Numbered from the stretch's first letter, positions 24,281 through 32,903 are shown. The stretch is 37,768 nt of DNA from Tolypothrix brevis GSE-NOS-MK-07-07A (GCA_019358985.1 JAHHIJ010000048.1:1-37768), one strand, 5' to 3'. Translations and numbers: made by a program. The notes: a model not told the origin generated them from the sequence alone.

Positions 24281-25594
24281 TTATTTGGGGCTAACTTTAT
24301 CTATCGTCTTGATTTTGCCATCGTCGCCAACTGTCCAAACATCGTAAACACCAATCACATCGCCATTTTGGTCAATATCTACGTTGCCACTAGCTCCCTG
24401 ATAGTTAATTTTCTTACCTTCACTGAGTAACTTCAGTCCCTCGCAGACATCAGCAACTTCTGTACCTGGACCATTGGCAACTTCACGGATTTTGCTGGCT
24501 ATGCCGACACCTGTATTATCTTTAGCAGATTGCGCTGCCAATGCTAACAAAGCGGCAGCGTCCCAAGCGTGAGCGGTGTATGGTGCTGGTGGAGATCCTT
24601 TTTTGGATTCCCAAAGCTTGGTGAAAGCATCTAATCCTTTACCATTGGAACCAGGTACGGTACCGATCGCTCCACTAACAATATATTTACCATCGGCAGC
24701 TTTACCAACTCTATTCGGGAAGGTATCTGACTTAGTGCCATCTGTCAACATAATCTGTACTCCCTGAGCCAGACCTTGCTGATAAGCAGTTTTTAGTAGT
24801 AGACTAGCAGTCTCTTCATAAGCTACGACCAATACTGCATCTGGTTTACCGGCAAAAGCTGCTTGAGCTTCGCTATCAAAAGTCGTGGCTTTGGGGTCGT
24901 AACGGGTGGGGCTGTTTTTGTTAACTACTGTTCCACCTAATTTCTCAAAAGCTTGGACAAATGCTTTTTCAAAACCTACACCGTAGTCGTTGTTAATCAC
25001 AACTGTAGAAACTTTTTTGAAGCCTTTTTTATTCGCAAGTTGAGCCAAGGCTAATGCTTGGTAGGTATCGGGGGGAGCAGTCCGCGCCCAATAGCCTTTA
25101 TAATCTCCTTTAGCTGCTTTTTCGGTAAACACCGGGCTAGTACTACCTGGAGAAATCAACATTACTTTATTGGGTGTGGCGATGGAAACTGCGGCTGTAG
25201 AAACGCTGCTGGCAAAAGACCCAACTACACCACCAACTCTATCTACGGTTGCCAATTTCGTCATCCCCGCAGCACCGGCTCTAGGATCGGTTTGGTCGTC
25301 TACTGATACGAGGGTGACTTTTTCACCATTCACCCCACCACAAGCGTTAACTGTATCCACAAGTAAGGGAACAGAACCCACCATTTGCTGACCGATGGAA
25401 GCTAAGTCACCTGTTGATGGTAACAGCGAACCAATTTTCAGTCCTTTGGCATTACTCCCTGTGGTTTCTGGGCTAGGTGGGGCAGTGGTACTAGTAGTAG
25501 TTGTTGTTGTGGTGGTTTCCGTACAAGCTGCCGCTAAAAAGCCAGATAATAAAGTAGCTAAACTCAGAGCTAAGGCGGAATTGATTTTTTTCAT
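24281..25594 (-). CDS. Branched-chain/neutral amino acid-type ABC substrate-binding lipoprotein
   Basis: The 437-residue periplasmic binding protein is of the LivK/NatB type (Peripla_BP_6). A lipoprotein signal peptide ends in FLAAAC with the modified cysteine at C24, followed by an unusual run of eight threonines and a T/P-rich spacer (25-48). The binding domain starts KGLKIGSLLPSTGDLASIGQQMV and contains the family segments LVSVDDQTDPRAGAAGMTKL, VINNDYGVGFEKAFVQAFEKLGG and the C-terminal YTAHAWDAAALLALAAQSA. It captures amino acids or related small solutes for an ABC importer. No permease or ATPase gene is nearby, so it must use components encoded elsewhere. GAGGAG lies 12 bases before the ATG, further than usual. 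Confidence 0.9.
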   Translation of the reverse strand: MKKINSALALSLATLLSGFLAAACTETTTTTTTTSTTAPPSPETTGSNAKGLKIGSLLPSTGDLASIGQQMVGSVPLLVDTVNACGGVNGEKVTLVSVDDQTDPRAGAAGMTKLATVDRVGGVVGSFASSVSTAAVSIATPNKVMLISPGSTSPVFTEKAAKGDYKGYWARTAPPDTYQALALAQLANKKGFKKVSTVVINNDYGVGFEKAFVQAFEKLGGTVVNKNSPTRYDPKATTFDSEAQAAFAGKPDAVLVVAYEETASLLLKTAYQQGLAQGVQIMLTDGTKSDTFPNRVGKAADGKYIVSGAIGTVPGSNGKGLDAFTKLWESKKGSPPAPYTAHAWDAAALLALAAQSAKDNTGVGIASKIREVANGPGTEVADVCEGLKLLSEGKKINYQGASGNVDIDQNGDVIGVYDVWTVGDDGKIKTIDKVSPK

Positions 25595-25967
25595 AAGTTA
25601 TTTTGACTCCTCTGATTTATGGGAGCCTGAAAGTAAGATTCTAGACAGATTATTAGCTTTTTATCTTACAAGACTCCGGATGATAAATAATATCATCATC
25701 TTTAGGGCATCATCCTTAGGGAATAAAAGTGTTTGCTGCGTTTGTGTGGGATAGCAGTAGACATAGGAGTGGAAAAGATGTAGAGACGTAGCACTGCTAC
25801 GTCTCTACAAGGGTTTTGGGTAACGCATAGTTCATTTCTGGAGATGTCTAGTGTAGGTTTAAATGCGATCGCTTGAAACAACCAAAATTAATTCATCCCA
25901 TTTCTTGATATTTTTGCGGATTTTATACTAGCCACACTGAAGTTAATCAAACAACACAGCGACTTTC
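25595..25967. other. Gene-free interval
   Basis: This 373-bp gap between divergent genes holds the likely promoters of the binding protein (minus) and the GerMN-like lipoprotein (plus) and the family A copy at 25758-25850. No clear promoter motif was singled out. Confidence 0.55.
25758..25850 (+). repeat. MITE-like repeat family A, copy 6 (best preserved)
   Basis: The 93-bp copy has exact ends TAGACAT (25758-25764) and ATGTCTA (25844-25850), and the perfect core GTAGAGACGTAGCA/TGCTACGTCTCTAC at about 25780-25808, then AAGGGTTTTGGGTAACGCATAGTTCATTTC. It can serve as the reference for the family. Confidence 0.85.
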
Positions 25968-26576
25968 ATGATGAATACAAATAAAAAATATATTATCCCT
26001 TTTATTGTTATAGCGATCGCTGCCAGCATCAGCAGTTGTAATTCAACCCAAGCTTCTCGAAATCTTGACGAAACAGCATCAGCAGCCACAACAACACCAA
26101 CTAACAGTGTTTCATCCCAAATCCAAACCCAGGCTCAACTGCGAGCTAAATCGAGCCAAGAGCAGCCTTTTTCGACAGAACCCTTTACTGAAAATGCCGC
26201 TTTGTCAACTTCTCTAGCTACCACTGGCAAGACTATTGACCTTACCCTATACACAAGTGATAGCGAATGTCAACAATTGATTCCGAACACAGTTTCAGTG
26301 CCAGCAGAAGAACCTGCAACGGGTATTGTGAGTAAAATCATAGAGCAACAAGATACAGGCGATTTTAATTTATCTGGTTATCGTGTCAGTGTAAAAAATC
26401 GTCTTGCTACCGTAGATTTCCGAATATCCCCTGAGTCTAAACGGCAGTTTGTTTCTCTTTCCCATTGCGAGCAGTTTGCATTATTTGGCAGCCTTCGCAA
26501 AAGCTTGACAAGCAATGCTCAACTAAATATTAAAAAGGTTCGCTTCACCGAAAGAGGTAAGAAAATTATTCTTTAA
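25968..26576 (+). CDS. Lipoprotein with GerMN-like domain
   Basis: The 202-residue protein starts with a lipoprotein signal peptide (YIIPFIVIAIAASISSC, cysteine at 24) and a low-complexity S/T/Q linker (25-85). The C-terminal domain (about 88-202) reads KTIDLTLYTSDSECQQLIPNTVSVPA, then VSKIIEQQDTGDFNLSGYRVSVKNRLATVDFRI, and ends NIKKVRFTERGKKIIL. This beta-alpha pattern resembles the GerMN (sporulation/germination) domain often found in bacterial envelope lipoproteins. In non-sporulating bacteria its role is unknown. Two ATGs stand in tandem (25968, 25971), and no strong ribosome site precedes them. The domain call is by pattern and moderately certain. Confidence 0.7.
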   Translation: MMNTNKKYIIPFIVIAIAASISSCNSTQASRNLDETASAATTTPTNSVSSQIQTQAQLRAKSSQEQPFSTEPFTENAALSTSLATTGKTIDLTLYTSDSECQQLIPNTVSVPAEEPATGIVSKIIEQQDTGDFNLSGYRVSVKNRLATVDFRISPESKRQFVSLSHCEQFALFGSLRKSLTSNAQLNIKKVRFTERGKKIIL

Positions 26577-26587
26577 TTATGAAGTGC

Positions 26588-26616
26588 GGTAGAGACGTTC
26601 CGGTGGAACGTCTTTA
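26588..26616. repeat. Solo core palindrome (GTAGAGACG family)
   Basis: The sequence GTAGAGACGTTCCGG/TGGAACGTCTTTA follows the lipoprotein stop by 12 bases. The centre (GTTCC/GGAAC) matches that of the 1-298 array, not the neighbouring copy at 26665, so centres vary while arms stay complementary. Confidence 0.75.
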
Positions 26617-26625
26617 AGGGAGTTA

Positions 26626-26705
26626 TGACATCGACCGAATTTAAATATGCATTATCCAGAACCCTTGTAGAGACGTAGCAGTGCTACGTCTCTACTCTAT
26701 GTCTA
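26626..26705 (-). repeat. MITE-like repeat family A, copy 7 (inverted)
   Basis: The left end is TGACATCGACCGAATTTAA and the right end ATGTCTA (26699-26705). The order is TGCATTATCCAGAACCCTT, then the core GTAGAGACGTAGCAGTGCTACGTCTCTAC. It sits 55 bases beyond the stop of the exoprotein gene. Confidence 0.8.
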
Positions 26706-26759
26706 ATAAACTCTTTCTATGCGCTTTTGCTACAAGTACGTAAGCCAAAAAAATATTCA

Positions 26760-29378
26760 CTATTTAGCACAGGTTGGAGGAGACACAAAATCAGTACCCT
26801 CAGAAGCAGAAGAAATAAGCGTTACCTCCCCTGCATCATTGAATACCCAACCCGTAGCAGGTAGAATTTCTATAGTTTTTGGTTTTGCAGGTTTAGCCGT
26901 AGATGTCGTCGATTGTTGTGCAGTGGCAGCGCTGAGGCGAGAATCAGTCCAAACAACGTCACTGTTAAGAAAATCGTCAGGGCTAAGAGGTAAACCACCG
27001 CGTCCGGTGACAGTGAATTCACTACCACCCTTGCCAAAAGCGTTACAGCTAGAAGCTATTAGTTGTGGGCTATTTACTAAAGCAGTGGGCAGTTTTACTA
27101 ATCCTCTAGTAGGGTCTATATCTGGGTTATTGATTTCTACAGTTCCATTTAACTCAGAATTTGCCCCTCTAGCGGTGATGTCACTTTCTGGCGTAAGCGC
27201 ATCCCGGAACTGAGTACCAAAAATTCCTTGAGTATTGATTCTAACTTGACCGCCACGGAAGTCAGCAGAATTTGCGCTGATGTCGCTATTTTCTAAAGCG
27301 GCTAAAACGTCGGTGTCGATGGTGATATTGCCGCCAGTGATATTGCTTCCAGTGGCATTAGTAGTGATGTTGCTGCCACGACGCAGGATTAAATCTCTAG
27401 AACGCAGGTTGATATTTCCCTGTCCCGCTGTGGTGTTAGCGCTAATAGTACCTTGGTCAAGTCGAATAGAGCGTGCTGTAGCTTCTAAATTGCCTGCACC
27501 TCCTGTTTCTCGACTCCTTACAGTTGCTCCCGCCCCATCTCGGACAATTAATCTTCCAGTAGTTATTTTAATGTTTCCGGCAGTTCCAGCACTTCCAGAT
27601 GTAGCAAATAAGCCGCTGGGAAAGCGACCATCTGCTGAAGTACCGCTAAGTTCCACTAGCTTTGAGGCATTCAAAGCTATAGTCCCCCCCTGTCCCTCGC
27701 CAAAAGTACTAGCTCCTATCTGTGCGCCATTTCTAATAATCAACCGATCTGTTGTAATAGTCAAATTTCCGCCTGATCCCGTGGCTTGTGGCAAGACTTG
27801 AGAAAATAAGCCGCTAGGGAATATACTGTCGGTTGGTGAGGTGCCGCTCAACTCTATAGCATCTTGAGCAGTGACAATCAAATTCCCCCCTGAACCCCTG
27901 CTAAAAGCAGAAGCCGATACCATAGCTCCATCGCGCACAGTCAATCGTTTAGTGTCAATAATTAAGTTGCCAGCAGCCCCCATAGCTTGGGATTGAGTAA
28001 ACAAGCCGCTACTAAATAAAGTTGATTCTCCACTTAACTCAACAGAGTCAGAAGCTGTTACTGCTAAAGTTCCTGCCAACCCTTCTCCAAAAGTAACAGT
28101 TCTAGCTTGTGCCCCATCTCGGACAATTAGCTTTCCAGTAGTAATCGTCAAGTTACCTGCATTTCCAGTGCTGTAGGTTTCGGCATATAAACCACTGGCA
28201 AACAAACCTGTGCCTATCAATTCGACAAACTCGGAGGCTTTTACACTAAGATGACCTCCGCGACCTTCAGAATAAGTGTAGTTAGATATATATGCCCCAG
28301 ATGTAGCAATTAACTTCCCCGTAGCAATCTTCAAATCCCCAAGTGATCCACTACCTTGAGATTCAGTAAACAAGCTGCTTGCATATTCACCATCTCCTGA
28401 CTCTCCAATCAGTTCTATAGAATCTGTAGCATTGACGCTAAAACTTCCTCCTGACTTTGAGCCTTGGGTGATGGACAGAATCGAGGAACCATCTTGTACT
28501 GAAAGTCGCCTTGCCTGCACCTGAATCTCGCCACCCCCCTCACCACTAGTATCTGCTGAGGCTTTTCTAGTCAATTGGATTGCTCCAAAATTTTCCACAC
28601 CTGAATATCCTAAAACAAAGCCAGAATCCACTGGAGTCAAGCTGACTAAACTTGGATCGGCAACACTACCGAGTTCAATCCGTCCCGACTCTGCCCTTAG
28701 ATTCCCACCGTCTAGCACTATATCACCGCCAACAAGGGCTAAGGTTTTTCCCGGCTGAACCTGGAGTCCTAGACTATCAGTCCGAATAGTCGATCCTATG
28801 TCTGAATAACTCAGATTATGACCCGATCCTTGCACAAGGATGCTTCCCGGATTTGCTTGTAATTGCAAACCAATAGGAACACTAATCGTCAACAGAGGTG
28901 TTGTTTGTGGAGCGATCGCACTAAATGTAGTACCATCAGCAAAGTTAAAACTACTAGCTGTACTTGCCAAAAATGAGCCACCGACATTCAAACTGGCATT
29001 TTGACCAAAAACAATCCCTGACGGGTTAATCAAAAACAAGTTAGCATTACCGTTAGCGCGAATCAAACCATCAATATTAGATATTGATCCACCTGTTACC
29101 CTGCTAATAATGTTCTGAATGTCAACAGTATTGTTGAAAAAAGCAGTGCTACCAGTAGGGATAGAAAATTGCCCAAAGCTGTGAAATAAATTACTTCCAG
29201 CTTGAGTTCCACCAGTGATGTTAAAGGTGTTACCCTCTAATCTGATGTTGGAATTATTGGGTAGAGTGCCATCTGGTGTAATTTGTTGAGCAAAAGCGCA
29301 GTTTTGAGAGAAAACACTTGCACACAACCCTGCAATACCTAACAACCAGCCCCAACGAGTAGTCCCAAAGACGCACAT
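26760..29378 (-). CDS. TPS-domain (filamentous haemagglutinin N-terminal) surface exoprotein
   Basis: This 872-residue secreted beta-helix protein has a signal peptide ending in CAFA (27-30). The TPS/haemagglutination-activity domain (about 31-160) begins QQITPDGTLPNNSNIRLEGN and carries NPSGIVFGQNASLNVGG with the NPxG signature at 118-121. Residues about 285-660 hold roughly seven imperfect 50-60-residue repeats with the pattern GNLxITTxxLIVRDGAxxxxxTFxEGxGG and VELSGTSxxGxxxSGLF. The C-terminal domain contains NSPQLIASSCNAFGKGG, and TGWVFNDAGEVTLIS comes near the end, as in many cyanobacterial relatives. Export normally needs a TpsB/Omp85 transporter, and none is encoded in the window. Role: probably adhesion or cell-surface interaction. 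Confidence 0.9.
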   Translation of the reverse strand: MCVFGTTRWGWLLGIAGLCASVFSQNCAFAQQITPDGTLPNNSNIRLEGNTFNITGGTQAGSNLFHSFGQFSIPTGSTAFFNNTVDIQNIISRVTGGSISNIDGLIRANGNANLFLINPSGIVFGQNASLNVGGSFLASTASSFNFADGTTFSAIAPQTTPLLTISVPIGLQLQANPGSILVQGSGHNLSYSDIGSTIRTDSLGLQVQPGKTLALVGGDIVLDGGNLRAESGRIELGSVADPSLVSLTPVDSGFVLGYSGVENFGAIQLTRKASADTSGEGGGEIQVQARRLSVQDGSSILSITQGSKSGGSFSVNATDSIELIGESGDGEYASSLFTESQGSGSLGDLKIATGKLIATSGAYISNYTYSEGRGGHLSVKASEFVELIGTGLFASGLYAETYSTGNAGNLTITTGKLIVRDGAQARTVTFGEGLAGTLAVTASDSVELSGESTLFSSGLFTQSQAMGAAGNLIIDTKRLTVRDGAMVSASAFSRGSGGNLIVTAQDAIELSGTSPTDSIFPSGLFSQVLPQATGSGGNLTITTDRLIIRNGAQIGASTFGEGQGGTIALNASKLVELSGTSADGRFPSGLFATSGSAGTAGNIKITTGRLIVRDGAGATVRSRETGGAGNLEATARSIRLDQGTISANTTAGQGNINLRSRDLILRRGSNITTNATGSNITGGNITIDTDVLAALENSDISANSADFRGGQVRINTQGIFGTQFRDALTPESDITARGANSELNGTVEINNPDIDPTRGLVKLPTALVNSPQLIASSCNAFGKGGSEFTVTGRGGLPLSPDDFLNSDVVWTDSRLSAATAQQSTTSTAKPAKPKTIEILPATGWVFNDAGEVTLISSASEGTDFVSPPTCAK

Positions 29379-29846
29379 TACACTCCCCCCAAGTATTGTG
29401 ATGTTTACTTGATTACATTATTAATGAGTAAACCACAGGCATGTAAGGTTGTTGAATTCTTGCCAAAAATGTTAATAAAAAGCTCTCTTCGCCTACTCAG
29501 CATTCCCCACTCCCCACTTTTTATCTCCAATAAGTACATGGGCATAAATAAACGCTCCTTAGCGTAGTAACGGCTACCCTTCGGGAAAGCTCCGCTAACA
29601 GCCGTTAAAATCGCGACTCGACGAGCGGTAAACCGCTCACTACAAACAAGCCCACATTACTATTGCATAAGTGCTGTCCCAGATAGATAGACAGGTGAAC
29701 CGAAAAGTTATACAATCTGACTGATTGTCGTAATCTTACCCATTGCCCAATCAACCCAAACATAGTAAAAAATTTTGGTGATTCGGCTCAATTGCGCCGA
29801 TCGCTCTATTAAGATAAAGACGTCTTTAGTACAGGACGACAAACAA
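29379..29846. other. Gene-free interval
   Basis: The 468-bp interval holds the promoter region of the minus-strand exoprotein gene on its left, a family B repeat (29564-29643), and the leader of the 40-residue membrane protein on its right. No other coding frame is convincing. Confidence 0.55.
29564..29643. repeat. Palindromic repeat family B, copy 3
   Basis: The element begins GTAGTAACGGC and ends CGCTCACTAC (29634-29643). It has one outer hairpin AACGGC/GCCGTT and one perfect hairpin GAGCGGT-AA-ACCGCTC (29623-29638). The middle shares GGGAAAGCTCCGCTAACAGC with copy 1 at 12400. Confidence 0.75.
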
Positions 29847-29969
29847 ATGGATGTAAAATTGATTTTAGTTGGATTAACAGTTATCTTTACCGTTTCCTGC
29901 TTATTTTTCGGCACGAAAAATGGCTTTTATGATTCAGACAACTACCACGGCAATGGGTCGGCACATTAA
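29847..29969 (+). CDS. Small single-span membrane protein (40 residues)
   Basis: This is a short frame with a clean membrane helix (VKLILVGLTVIFTVSCLFF, 3-21) followed by a polar tail (GTKNGFYDSDNYHGNGSAH) rich in Gly, Asp, Asn and His. AGGA lies 10 bases upstream of the ATG. The frame extends upstream to 29775, but those residues are basic and unlike the rest. The tail composition and clear helix are those of a real conserved cyanobacterial peptide, of the size of small photosystem or NDH-1 subunits, but I cannot assign it to any of them. The identity is open; the coding call rests on the hydrophobic pattern, the start context and my impression of conservation. Confidence 0.65.
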   Translation: MDVKLILVGLTVIFTVSCLFFGTKNGFYDSDNYHGNGSAH

Positions 29970-30176
29970 CAAACGCCCAATTCTGTTAGTTTGATACGTT
30001 GTCATTATCCACGTTTTTCCGAACCAGCGCGGGTTCGGAGGTGTCCTCCCCAATTCCATAATCCGCATTCGGGCGGCGCATTTAAGAACTTACCCCTAGG
30101 TCACAAGACCAAAAACCGCGTAAATCTAGGCTTTTGGGAAATGTGCAACAAATATGAGGTTTGAGGGGAAAACAGC
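29970..30176. other. Leader of the MBL-fold gene
   Basis: The interval contains a perfect hairpin CCGAACC/GGTTCGG (30019-30025, 30032-30038) about 50 bases past the small membrane protein, with no T-run, and a GAGGGG ribosome site just before the ATG at 30177. Confidence 0.45.
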
Positions 30177-31841
30177 ATGAGTGAGGATCTGTCAGCATCC
30201 TCTCGGATTGATGGTGGGGAGGGGACGAATGAATTAGAATGTTTTCCCTATGGTGTCCACCATAAGGATGAAGGTATGTGTCTATTGGTGCGGATGGGAC
30301 CACACCGCATCCTCCTTGACTGTGGCTTAAAAGATATTTCCGAGATGGTAAAGGGGCTGAAAAAGTCGGCGAAGCGAGGCAGTTCACCTCTACCAGCAGA
30401 TTTAGTTTTAGTAAGTCACGCCCATTCAGATCATGCTAGGGGGTTACTGGCACTGCATGAGGCTTTTCCCTTATTACCGATCTACTCCAGTGAGGTGACA
30501 AGCAAGTTACTACCGCTGAATTGGCAGGATAAAGAGGCTAACAAAATTCCCCAATTTTGTCAAGCTTTGCCGTTGCGATCGCCTGTGGAATTTAAAGATG
30601 GTTTAGTCGCAGAATTATACCCCGCAGGTCATCTACCGGGAGCCGTGGCGATTCTCCTCACCTACACCACCCAGCAACGCTCTTACAAATTACTATATAC
30701 AGGTGACTTTTTCTTATCGAACTCGCGGCTAGTAGAAGGTTTGCGTTTAGAAGAATTGCGCGGATTAGACTTGGATGTGCTGATTATTGAAGGCAGTTAT
30801 GGCACATCGCGTCATCCGCACCGTCGCAACCAAGAAAATCAACTAGCAGAACGAATTAATCGAGCGATTTCTGACTGCCGCTCCGTACTACTACCTACGC
30901 CAGCATTGGGTTTAGGTCAAGAATTATTGATGCTGCTACGTAGCCATCACCACTTCACCGGTCGCGACATAAATATCTGGGTTGATGGTACTGTCGCCAC
31001 CGGATGCGATGCTTACTTAGAATTGTTACCTCACCTGCCTCCATCAGTACAAAACTTCGCCCGTCATCAACCGTTGTTTTGGGATGAACGAGTGCGTCCC
31101 CGCGTGCGTCGTTTACAACCAGAATATCGTCACACGGTTGGTAACACTCCTTGTATTGTCCTCACTGACTCTACAACTGATTTGGATGAATACTGCCAAC
31201 TAGGTATGAATTCCTGGGTAATCCTTTCACCAGAAAAAACTCATATACAACTTAATAAAGCATACCCAGGACAAACTAGTGTCGAAACTTATCTGCTGGC
31301 ACAACATAGCGATGGTCCGGGAACCACCCAGCTAATTCATAATTTGCGACCCCAACACGTCATTTTTGTCCACGGTTCCCCTGGCTATTTGGCAGACCTC
31401 ACAAGTTTAGAAGAATTGCAAAATCGCTACCACGTACATTCCCCGGCAAGTGGCACATTAGTAGAATTGCCAATTGGCGATACATTTTTGCAACCAGCAG
31501 CCCCAGAGACTAATTATGAGGGTGAATTAACAGAACTGGGAACGGTAATCACAATTACCCTCCCCGATGCCGTTACCGCTGACCCTAGATGGCAACAATT
31601 CGGCGATACTGGCTTAATCGAAGCGCGTTGGCAGGGAGAAGAACTGGTATTGCGCGGTTTGTCGCAACGAGAATTACTCAATCAAAATAGCTCCAGCTTT
31701 ATTTGGTCTGATGTCGATTGCTGTGGTAGTTGTAGACATCAAAGGGGGCAGCGGTGTTGGAACCCCGCTTCCCCCCTGTATAACTTCAAGGTTACTCTTG
31801 AAGGTTACTGCCCTGCCTTTGAACGGTTAAGTGAGAGTTAG
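30177..31841 (+). CDS. Metallo-beta-lactamase-fold hydrolase (beta-CASP-like) with C-terminal cysteine cluster
   Basis: The 554-residue protein has the metal site HAHSDH (H81, H83, D85, H86), PAGHLPGAVAIL with the next His, YTGDFF with the bridging Asp, and a C-terminal FVHGSPG (His of motif C type). The inserted helical domain between about 215 and 370 fits beta-CASP nucleases (RNase J, CPSF-73 relatives), which cleave RNA or DNA. After the hydrolase part comes a separate segment (about 430-554) ending in five cysteines, C515, C516, C519, C527 and C545, in a CC-x2-C-x7-C-x17-C array that could hold zinc or an iron-sulphur cluster. GAGG 9 bases upstream supports the ATG. Nuclease activity is inferred from fold only. 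Confidence 0.85.
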   Translation: MSEDLSASSRIDGGEGTNELECFPYGVHHKDEGMCLLVRMGPHRILLDCGLKDISEMVKGLKKSAKRGSSPLPADLVLVSHAHSDHARGLLALHEAFPLLPIYSSEVTSKLLPLNWQDKEANKIPQFCQALPLRSPVEFKDGLVAELYPAGHLPGAVAILLTYTTQQRSYKLLYTGDFFLSNSRLVEGLRLEELRGLDLDVLIIEGSYGTSRHPHRRNQENQLAERINRAISDCRSVLLPTPALGLGQELLMLLRSHHHFTGRDINIWVDGTVATGCDAYLELLPHLPPSVQNFARHQPLFWDERVRPRVRRLQPEYRHTVGNTPCIVLTDSTTDLDEYCQLGMNSWVILSPEKTHIQLNKAYPGQTSVETYLLAQHSDGPGTTQLIHNLRPQHVIFVHGSPGYLADLTSLEELQNRYHVHSPASGTLVELPIGDTFLQPAAPETNYEGELTELGTVITITLPDAVTADPRWQQFGDTGLIEARWQGEELVLRGLSQRELLNQNSSSFIWSDVDCCGSCRHQRGQRCWNPASPLYNFKVTLEGYCPAFERLSES

Positions 31842-31842
31842 T

Positions 31843-31890
31843 AGTCAATAGTCAATAGTCAAAGTGTTATGACCAATGACCAATGACCAC
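31843..31890. repeat. Short tandem repeats (heptamers)
   Basis: AGTCAAT is repeated three times (31843-31863, last copy AGTCAAA), followed by GACCAAT twice and a partial third (31871-31890). Heptanucleotide tandem repeats are a known trait of heterocystous cyanobacteria. They lie between two convergent genes. Confidence 0.85.
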
Positions 31891-32202
31891 TTACTCTGGA
31901 TTTGAGTCTGTGTAACGATTGCGGATGCGTTCAGCTTCTGGACAATCTTCAGTCATAAGAGGTTCGACATTACCACGGGGCACTGAAGCTAATTTTTGCG
32001 TTACAGCGCCAATACTTTCAAGGCGAATCATCTCTTCCCAAGAACAAACTTCGTCCTCTTCTTCTGTTTCATAGCGTAGAGTGACTAAATCTCCCTCTAT
32101 GTCCAGGATGCGGGCGCGTTCAATCCAGCGTTGCTGGTCCCGCAAGAATACACATACCTCCCGCCCGTCGCAACACAGTTGATAAATCTTGCGGTGTAGC
32201 AT
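31891..32202 (-). CDS. Conserved cyanobacterial protein, DUF6679-like
   Basis: The 103-residue acidic cytosolic protein reads MLHRKIYQLCCDGREVCVFL at the start, followed by RWIERARILDIEGDLVTLRYETEEEDEVCSWEEMIRLESIGAVTQKLA. The beta-rich pattern with a WxEMIRLESIG element looks like a conserved small SH3-like or Tudor-like barrel. I associate it with the cyanobacterial DUF6679 group, from memory. It contains three cysteines but no metal motif. It converges on the MBL-fold gene and is preceded by a 701-bp interval. The ribosome site GAGG is 12 bases before the ATG. No function is known. Confidence 0.75.
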   Translation of the reverse strand: MLHRKIYQLCCDGREVCVFLRDQQRWIERARILDIEGDLVTLRYETEEEDEVCSWEEMIRLESIGAVTQKLASVPRGNVEPLMTEDCPEAERIRNRYTDSNPE

Positions 32203-32903
32203 GTACTGCTTCTGCCTCTTTAAACGACGTAGTTAAACCTGTGAACATCTGGGTTTTATCCCAATATAATAGAGTACCCTTAAAAAGCTAGCTTCACTGT
32301 TGGTGAACAAGTGCATATCTCGATCCAAGGCGTTATATTTGACGATTGGATCATATAGAGATTGGTTACTGCACAAGTTGAACTCAATCTCTCTGGGGGT
32401 AAGATTACAAATGTCTACTTATATAGTAAAGACGAGATTGTGCAACATCTCTACATAATTCGGGAGTTCTCCTAACAAGCGTGAGTATTTTTTGGTGAAT
32501 ACTTTCTACCATTATGTAATAAATAATACTCCAAAACAAGTGGTAAGTGCGGTTGTTTAAGTTGCCTACTTATAATCATTGGCATTTTTGGGAAGTCTTT
32601 ACCCCTATGTATTTGATTTTAACTCATTCTCTTGTGACCTTAATGGTTTTAAACAACAACACCCCAAAAATTCTTTAATGCATCTTTATATGACACGAAG
32701 GAAGGCAGTCAGTGACATACTCCTGCACTGACAGCTTGCCTTACAGTGTAGGCTTCTCAGGCAATCCAGAAGAGTGCTTCTCCTACGGAGACGCTACACG
32801 AAGGTCGGCACTGAGCTTTCTTTTGAGTCCACGAAATGCCGTACCCCAGACTATAAATTTCTTACCTTGTACCCCTGTCTCCCCATCCCCTTGTCCTCTT
32901 CTG
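32203..32903. other. Gene-free interval with mobile-element traces
   Basis: The left part is the likely promoter of the DUF6679-like gene (TATTATATTGGG on the minus strand near 32262-32273 could be its -10). A degraded GTAAAGACG...CATCTCTAC core lies near 32425-32453, and an IS605-like end hairpin lies at 32711-32756. The frames at 32712-32968 are within this remnant and were not called. Confidence 0.5.
32711..32756 (+). mobile_element. Solo IS200/IS605-type end hairpin
   Basis: CCTGCACTG (32722-32730) and CAGTGTAGG (32744-32752) pair with one G-U mismatch around the loop ACAGCTTGCCTTA, flanked by GTGACATACT and CTTCTC. The layout resembles the transposon-end hairpins of cyanobacterial IS605 elements. 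No tnpA or tnpB is next to it. Confidence 0.35.

Noticed and set aside
26719-27801. Plus-strand frames of 164 and 173 codons
   Set aside because: Antisense to the TPS exoprotein; their proline/valine-rich composition mirrors its glycine-rich repeats.
30082-30387. Minus-strand 101-codon frame
   Set aside because: Antisense to the start of the MBL-fold gene; histidine/serine/proline-rich shadow translation.
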